Shown here: piece after piece, positions 57,701-64,000 of the stretch
Position numbering within the stretch: the first letter of the stretch is position 1
How the letters are laid out: every line of letters begins with the position of its first letter
Assembly: GCA_031472005.1 (NCBI GenBank)
Contig: PZJY01000004.1
Location: forward strand, 2,516,556-2,580,555
Origin: Tetracladium setigerum
Lineage: Eukaryota > Ascomycota > Leotiomycetes > Helotiales
DNA: 64,000 nucleotides
Reading direction: 5' to 3'
Position numbers and translations under genes: made by a program
The notes under the pieces: model-generated
Told to the model about the DNA's origin: nothing
Seen by the model: the letters and a program-made list of their open reading frames with translations, nothing else
Database searches by the model: none

Positions 57701-58154
57701 GTCAGCACAGATTTCAGAGAAAATCAGAAAGTGGATCTGACAGTATGTCTCCCTGGAGAGCCGAATCAACAAGAGACCTGAGTCTTCCCATCTTCCGGAG
57801 GAGGTCCTCGATATCCTTTTTATCGAAATGCCAAAGCACCGCCGTCTTGAGTCAGCCGCCTGAGCCGTGAAGTTTATCTGCCAGCCCCTCAAGAGCTTCT
57901 TGATATTGATGAAGAGGTACATTGGCAGTTCCAAGGCTTTAAACGCCTCGTGCCCATTGATCTTTGACATCAGTTTCCTCGAGACGATTTCTGAGCTGGG
58001 TCAGAAAAGCTAGAAGAAGGGTCCCTTCTTCAGCCACCCGGGCCTGTTCCTTGGACGCATTTCTCACGTCGTTCAGGTACCTGAGTATTTTAATTGTTGC
58101 ATCGCTGATCTGAATCACGCTTGCAGATAGACCAACAATACTAACGGGGTCCAT
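54792..58154 (-). pseudogene. STAND/NLR-like gene (fungal N-terminal domain, NACHT, ankyrin repeats), decayed
   Basis: Ancestral product: a P-loop signalling ATPase of the type linked to self/non-self recognition and programmed cell death in fungi. It starts MDPVSIVGLSASVIQISDAT. The N-terminal domain is interrupted by in-frame TAA (57941-57939) after QWARGV and TGA (57854-57852), although flanking sequence on both sides stays in one frame (HQYQEALEGLADKL, FDKKDIEDLLRKMGRLRSLV). Further single-base shifts lie near 57636, 57380, 57140 and 55815. The NACHT P-loop CPGIPGAGKTILA is rebuilt across an intron at about 57271-57350; Walker B is YIIVDALDEC (about 56920-56960). A winged-helix-like region (ARTILTWLSLSLTPLTI) follows, then ankyrin repeats (MVEHLIDNGADINTR, MVRTLIELGANVNDL) to about 54830. 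The nonsense codons cannot be homopolymer errors. Confidence 0.82.
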
Positions 58155-61100
58155 GGCGTTTATGTCCTTTTGTCGTGTTGATAGTTGAAGATGAATTCTG
58201 GAATTCATGAGGCTAATCCTGCCTGGTCCTCATCAACTGACCTTCACCAAGACCAGCAGTGGCAGTGTTCATCGAAATGTGTTGGTATTGGAGTGTGATA
58301 AGCTGCCCGCGTACAATTGGGAGGTTGATCGGGCCGGAACGCTAGCTACTCTAGAACTTGATTGGATATGGAAGTACTGTAGGAAATGAATCACGAGTCT
58401 TTAGGTACATACCTACCTGCTTACTCGTAGCTAGCCACTCCCGTTTATGGGCCTCGGACATCATATAGGTACCTTCGAAAACTTTTCAAAAATAGTTTTG
58501 CTACATTTAGCTCGACAATACTCCGTCCTGCCTCAACGCCATTTCGGTGTCATTTTCAAAGTCTCAAAACTAAAATTCTCTTCTCCCCTACAAATTTTTT
58601 CAACTGGGAAACGACTTCCGAAATTTGCGGAAATCCTTGATCCAATGCTAAATCCCATGAGAACATGCTATCATTAATTTTGATCACAGGTGATACTTCG
58701 ATCTGTTGACCAGGCAAGAATTACCAACCCCGAGTCAGTGCACTGAGATCTGTCAATACTGTGACGATCTGTACAAGTGAGGGCACTAACTAGTGAAGGA
58801 GATAAATATCGCTAGGAATCTTCGGCAAAGGAGATTCGATCAGCTTCTCAAAATCCATCTCCTCTCCTTCATTAAGTGAATGATAGAACAACTTGGACAA
58901 GTCGAACCTTGAGGAGACCAAAGCATGGCATATTCCTAATCTGAAAAATACAAACATCCTCAAATAGGACGAGTTGAAACGTGAATCTTGTTTTCACTTC
59001 ACAGGAATTGCATAGACTCCTCTGACTCTTTGCAGTCTCAAGCGGTGTTTTCCTCAGCGCGATTCGCAGAAACAGTGAATGAAGCATCAATCAAAATTTC
59101 TTTGTGAAGTATGAAAGATAGATGTACCACAAGAATCATACCTTCATCTCAATAATCGATGCACAACTCAGACACCCCTAACAAAACACTAGTGTTGGCA
59201 GACTACCCGCTTCATCTACCTCTCTTTTTCATACAGCATTTGCAAAGTCCAAAGAATCTACTTGCCAAACTACAGGAGGAGGAGCAAGTCTAGTGATTGG
59301 AATGTTGAAGGAGAACTAATTCCGGACAAAATACTGAAAATTTTCGAGGAGCGAAAAACTTCGTCAACTTCAAGTCTTCAACTCGATCTGGCATATCCAC
59401 TCAATTTCTGAGTGAAGCAATGAGCATTAGAAACCCGCCAAATTCTCCTGCTCTGTCCTTCGTATCCAAGAATGCGAGCAAGCAATTAACGACAATCTAG
59501 TTGCAACTCGCTGAGAGAACCACAACATATCCTAGCCTGAATACTTTTTTCGAGCAAGGTTTTCTCATGTGCGTGTGAAATAAGTGAATTTTGTACATAA
59601 ATGCAGAGTCAATCTTGGCTTTTGAAAACGGGTTGAGGGAGGATAAAAAGCAAAGAGAATAAAAAGCAAAGTAAGATAGAGAGATAACTCTTTCACTGGA
59701 AGAGACATCCACTCTCATAACGCAGTCACGTTGTACATTGAGTAGTTCTTGAATCAATAAGATTCAAACCCCATCTATCCATTTTATGCCCTCAACCAAC
59801 CCAAACACCAAGGAAACCACAACATCCCATCCTCAAGCATCCGAACTTCTAAACGTCGCCTCATCTTCAAGACAGACTTCTTCAATGCTTCAATTCATTC
59901 ATCATGGGCTGGCCCTTCATTCATCATGCGGCTCGTGTATCCCCCGGTGTTTCAGCCCCCGCATGAAAAAAAACCCACAACCACAACCTACGACCACGAC
60001 CACGACCACGACCACGAGTCCACGACCACGAAATACGACCCAATCCCAGTCGTCCCAGTCGTTCCAGTCTACGTCCACCACTCACGACACCCGCCCTTGT
60101 CCCAACTTTGGGACGGGAGATCCGAGGACATGGCGGCTTGGCTCGGTCGCTTCGCGGGCCTCGCCTCGCACGTTTCGAGGAAAGGAATGTGAATCAGACG
60201 ATCAATTGATCCTCTCTCGTTTCACCCGTCTCTGGTCCGTCTCGGCCGCGCGAATCACGGGTTTTCCGAACCCAAGGAAGAAAAAGAAGAAGAAAAAAAA
60301 GAAAAAAAAGACAAGAGAGGGAGTCGAGGACAAACATGGCAGAAAGTCTAAAAAGTCCAAGGAAATAAGTCTGGAAATCAAAACAACAATAATGATTGAG
60401 AAAGTCAAAAAAAGAAGCAACTAACTACTACAGTAGCTTTGCTCATCTGCCGGATTTGCACAGACTTTGTTTCGCAAAACATGATTTTGAATTGTCTGAG
60501 ACACGTTTGAGTGCCGGTTGGAGCTTGTCTACACTTGGGACTGGACTACTGGGAGTCTGAGAGAGAGATTGATTCGATTCTGTCGGGACGATCGGGAGGG
60601 GTCTCCTCGGGACGCAGAGAACTTGTGTGAAAAAGGTTTATTAGTTCGTTGGGTCGTGCGACAGTGAGGGCGTAATGTCTCTGATGATGAGATGCTTACA
60701 AAATCAAAACGTAAACATGTGGTGGTTCAGTCGTAAGTAAGGGCATTGATGGGGGCGTGGAGATTTGTTTACATTATGCGGGATCGAGTAAACAAACCTA
60801 GCCAATAGCCTTGCACGCAAATATTCATCTGGGTCCGGAAAAAGGATGATCGCTGCTGTCAATCATGCGTCGTGGATTTCCGGAGAGAATTGGAAAATAT
60901 AACTTACAACGCATCTTATACACCAAAGCAGACTGAAGACCCTGCTGCTCTTCCCTTTCTTCAACGGAGTATTGAATTCTGTTTTTGTTATATAGTAATA
61001 AGAGCGCTTACTATTATCCAATTAATCGTGTCTTACCTCGTAATGGGCTTCGGACGATTCCAACAGGGAAAGTCCCGTCTCCTTAAAATAATCACATCTA

Positions 61101-62767
61101 ACTTTCATCTAAGCGAGGGCCCCTTCCCTTCCTTCTCCCTTCTTTTCTCCTGAACTAGGGATCCTAGCGTTGTCGCACGTGCATTTTGAGCGACGAACTT
61201 GCAGGTGCCACCTTGCCTAGAGGCTCTTGGGTGCTTCGGCTTCTAACGCTTTCTTTCTAGCGGCCTGGCGGCGGTGGTGGTGAGGGTGGGTGAGTGAGAC
61301 AATTCGACAACGACGACGGGTTCCCTCCTAGCGCTATTGTTAGTGGGTTGGCCCTATATCAACATCTGTTATGGGGAGGGGTGGTGGAGCTCCTGAGTTC
61401 TGAGTAGGCTGAGTTGGCACTTTTTACATCGCTGGGTTGACACTGCTATGAGTTTGATTGCTACTTACGAGTACGGTCCCTTACTAGGTACCTAGCACAA
61501 AGGGAGGATCTTCGTGAGAACACGCGAAGAACACAGCATGGTCGAGGATGCGAGCTGTAGCTGGTACCTGAATCGTACTTGGGTCTTGGGATGATGCCTG
61601 AGTGTGAAATCCCGAGGATTTGCTGGCCAACATGATGTTCGTCGTATCATTCCATAGCCAAGGAGGGATTTCATAGTTTGCGACGACCATTTGGAGTCGA
61701 ATCCCGACCCCGACATACATGGACCCTGAGTATTGTATTGCAAACATGACTTGAGGTGTGGCGATCTGATGTTCAATATCATCGGAGGAAAGGTGGAGCC
61801 ATCTATGGGATTAGCGCTGTGTGCGTTTCGGGATTCGGATGGCGGTGACCTCTCTGGGGATGGGGCGGCTCTTGGGAAGTGAGAAGTACGCCATCTAGAG
61901 GGGCTGAAGGGATTATGGGAGGAGGCGAAAGTTCATTTGTTGAAACAGAGGAGCGTGCTGGACTGCTGGTGGTTGAGGAGTGGGATGTTTAGGGGTCGTT
62001 TTGTTGTGTTGTGTTATGTCGTCTGAGATGTACATGGAAAGTTTCCGAACTTTCTTGTCAGCTGATTAGGAACCCAGGAGAGCAATGCAGCAAGTCAATA
62101 AGGTTACGGGACTAGTAGTCATGGGTGTTGGGCTGCAATAATGAATTGATGCATGCAGACTCCATAGGCAGGAAGGAAGGAAGTGGGACTTGAAGAAAGG
62201 GAGAGGGACCTGCCGGATTCAATTCATTGACTGTGAATGTGGTCACTTGAACACGAAAAGGGAAAACAAGGGAGCATGAAAAATGTAAGAAGTATCGTCT
62301 CTTTGATTGATACTACACTGGCCGTGTCTAGGCTGTAGCCGTTCGACTTGACCCTCGTTGATATACAATACATATTCAATCCATCCATTCATTCCTCTTC
62401 GTGCCCACATCGCTCTCTTGAACTGATGTCTAGATGCATAAAACCCCCTATTATAGACAAGTCTCCTCGTTTCCTCCAGTTCTATTGTCTCTCTTTCCCC
62501 AAGCATACCATTTTCTCCATCCATCGCACGGTGGTAGCGAGGACCCAATAATCATTAACGCCATTTGTAAATGCCCACCGCCTGTGTCAAACGCCTTTTT
62601 CAAACAGTCTTATCAAACAAAAAGACGGGTATGATGACTGAATGCCTCCCAAGAACCCCGGATACAATAATTAAAGCAAAAGCAAAATAAGTTTACACAT
62701 TAAGTTTCGTGGTGTGTTAGGTGTGTGTGGGTCGTTGAGTCGTGGTCGTCGTACAGATGACCGCGAA
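58155..62767. other. Gene-poor 4.6 kb region with low-complexity DNA
   Basis: No gene supported. A 212-codon + strand frame (59786-60424) is built mainly from simple sequence (poly-Thr from CCACGA repeats, then poly-Lys) and is not called. Frames at 61484-61747 (-) and 62243-62548 (-) have no family. Pyrimidine/purine strand-biased stretches occur around 61125-61150 and 62380-62520. Confidence 0.35.
59980..60315. repeat. Simple repeats: CCACGA tandem units and an A/G homopurine tract
   Basis: About six CGACCA-type hexamers lie at 59990-60030, and a 40-base AAG/AAAA homopurine tract lies at about 60275-60312. Both are low complexity and prone to length change and sequencing error. Confidence 0.8.
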
Positions 62768-63928
62768 TTAAAGAATTGCTCCACCTTCGAAAGTCCCTGA
62801 ATGACATCCCCGTTCGTGACGCTTCATGTTGCTTCGTACACTGAAAGCTTTGGAACATCCTTTGTGACTGGAGGAGAGAGTTAGCGTATAGTTAAAATTA
62901 TGGTGAGAAAGCAGGTACTTACGCGCAAATGAAAGGTTTCTCTCCAGTGTGTGAGTGAGAGTGAATACGCAGACTCGATGGTCTTGAAAAGGCTTTGTTG
63001 CAGGTCTGGCAAATATATCGGTCTTGTGATTGAGGAAAAGATGCAGCTGACGATGGTGAGATATAGTGATGGTGCTGATGCTGCCACATATTCGTGCCCG
63101 AAGAGGGTGTGAGAGTCACAGCAACAGGCATCAATGCAGGAGGGAATTGCTGTTATTTTTGTTAGTGTGAAATTCCTGGATCATGGATGGAGTACATACT
63201 TGAGGAAGAGGACGCTGGTAGTAAAGTCCCGAGACTTGTGGCTGTGGTTGATTTGACTGCATTGGGCTTGGATAATACGATTGTTGATTTGGGGAGTATT
63301 GTGATGCGTTATACGATGGTTGTGTGTAGCCCACATTTGATGGCATAGAGACTCTTCGTGGGAAATCTTGCACTAGCTGCCTTTGATTATGCGGTTCAAC
63401 GTTGTTGATCGCAGAAACTGAAGGATTGAAGTAGTAGCCAGGAGCGGAAGCAACTGAGTATCCAGAGGTTGAGGCGGCGGGTGATTGACGACCATCAAAT
63501 CCTGGCTCTGCTTGCATAGGAGGTGTAGGAGGAAGTGCTCCACGCGAACTCATGTGAGGCGATGGCCCATATTGTTGATGTCCGGAACCTGGCCTACTTG
63601 AAGGCGCTGGAACGACAGTTAGTTGATGAAATAGGGTAGATGTGAGATGAGACATACCTGGTTGTTGTGATTGAGAGTCTTGAGGACTATCTGCCAATCC
63701 CAGCAAGCTTGATATCGAGGGAAGAGAGCACTTTGCAGTCTCATCGACTGGAGGTGAAGGTGGGGGCTGTGGTGCCGTGACATATGTGTAAGGGGAGTGG
63801 GCGTGAGGTTGCTGTGTGTATGAATGCTGCTGCATCATTGTGGAAGACATTGGATGTGGTGGTACTGGAGAGTAGTGTTGACGTTCGGATTGTTGTCGTC
63901 CACTGTGAACAAGACTGGAGAGGTTCAT
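62768..63928 (-). CDS. C2H2 zinc-finger transcription factor (two fingers)
   Basis: Predicted nuclear DNA-binding regulator; target genes unknown. Exons 63928-63658, 63606-63200, 63149-62923 and 62867-62768 join in frame to 334 residues. A long disordered Pro/Gln/Ser/Tyr-rich N-terminus (1-265) includes CSLPSISSLLGLADSP, a short motif common upstream of such fingers. Finger 1 is Cys273-x2-Cys276-x12-His289-x3-His293 (NKAFSRPSSLRIHSHSH), linker TGEKPF, and finger 2 is Cys301-x4-Cys306-x12-His319-x4-His324 (SKAFSVRSNMKRHERGCH). The last intron splits finger 2. A short tail ends GTFEGGAIL. The 5' flank runs off the window 72 bases upstream of the ATG. Confidence 0.92.
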
Positions 63929-64000
63929 TGTTATTAGATTGAAGGCTGTGAAGGCGTTCGATAGTTATATTTTGAGGGTTTGAGAGTTATTGAGTTCTTC
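63929..64000. promoter_or_regulatory. Start of the C2H2 gene upstream region
   Basis: Only 72 bases of leader are present. The window ends before any promoter element can be judged. Confidence 0.4.

Noticed and set aside
59786..60424. 212-codon + strand frame with poly-Thr and poly-Lys
   Set aside because: Made largely of CCACGA and AAG simple repeats, which keep several frames open by chance; no domain.
1..64000. tRNA, rRNA, CRISPR array, intact transposase or phage genes
   Set aside because: Looked for cloverleaf-type TTCRANN loops, regularly spaced short repeats, DDE/RT-type proteins and terminal inverted repeats by eye; none was convincing.

Overview
The window is filamentous ascomycete (Pezizomycotina) nuclear DNA. 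Genes are interrupted by short GT-AG introns of about 45-160 bases. Several products are diagnostic of this group: an AreA/NIT2 nitrogen regulator, DASH subunit Hsk3, COMPASS subunit Spp1, a DUF6594 protein, a NACHT-ankyrin STAND protein and secreted plant-wall enzymes. A plant-associated or saprotrophic member, possibly of the Leotiomycetes, would fit, but that placement is inference. I saw no rRNA, tRNA, CRISPR array, virus or intact transposon.

Layout: 0.5-4.1 kb carries a modular endopolygalacturonase (-) and a very-long-chain 3-hydroxyacyl-CoA dehydratase of the Phs1 family (-). 4.1-10.7 kb is gene-poor. 10.7-19.3 kb carries a DUF6594 membrane protein (+), an unknown protein (-), a Cys-rich single-pass sensor-like protein (+), a CorA-type channel protein (-) and a Cys-rich, Ser/Thr-repeat secreted protein (-). 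20.7-27 kb carries a short-chain dehydrogenase (-), divergent from a large TBC/RabGAP (+), followed by the tiny three-exon hsk3 (+). 29-32 kb is areA (-), preceded by about 8 kb without a recognisable gene that includes a degenerate tandem array at 39.2-39.8 kb. 40.5-45.8 kb holds a Na+/H+ antiporter (-) and a ferric reductase (-). 48.4-52.5 kb holds spp1 (-), a BLOC-1 CNL1-like protein (-) and two weak ORFs. 53.3-54.8 kb is a secreted GDSL/CE2-type esterase (+). 54.8-58.2 kb is a decayed STAND (NLR-like) gene (-). 58.2-62.7 kb is gene-poor, and the window ends with a C2H2 zinc-finger gene (-).

The genes are mostly independent housekeeping or ecological functions. Themes that connect some of them are plant-wall degradation (GH28, CE2-like), ion and iron handling (CorA-like, Na+/H+ antiporter, ferric reductase), regulation (AreA, Spp1, C2H2) and membrane traffic (TBC, CNL1-like).

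The most notable result is a quality signal. Five otherwise well-conserved genes (sensor-like protein, TBC, hsk3, areA twice, antiporter) each lose frame by exactly one missing base, always inside or beside a run of four or five G or C. Restoring one base recovers family hallmarks, such as the AreA GATA finger and its C-terminal QEWEWLTMSL. This points to homopolymer under-calling in the assembly rather than real gene loss. The STAND gene differs: it also has in-frame nonsense codons and looks like a true pseudogene.
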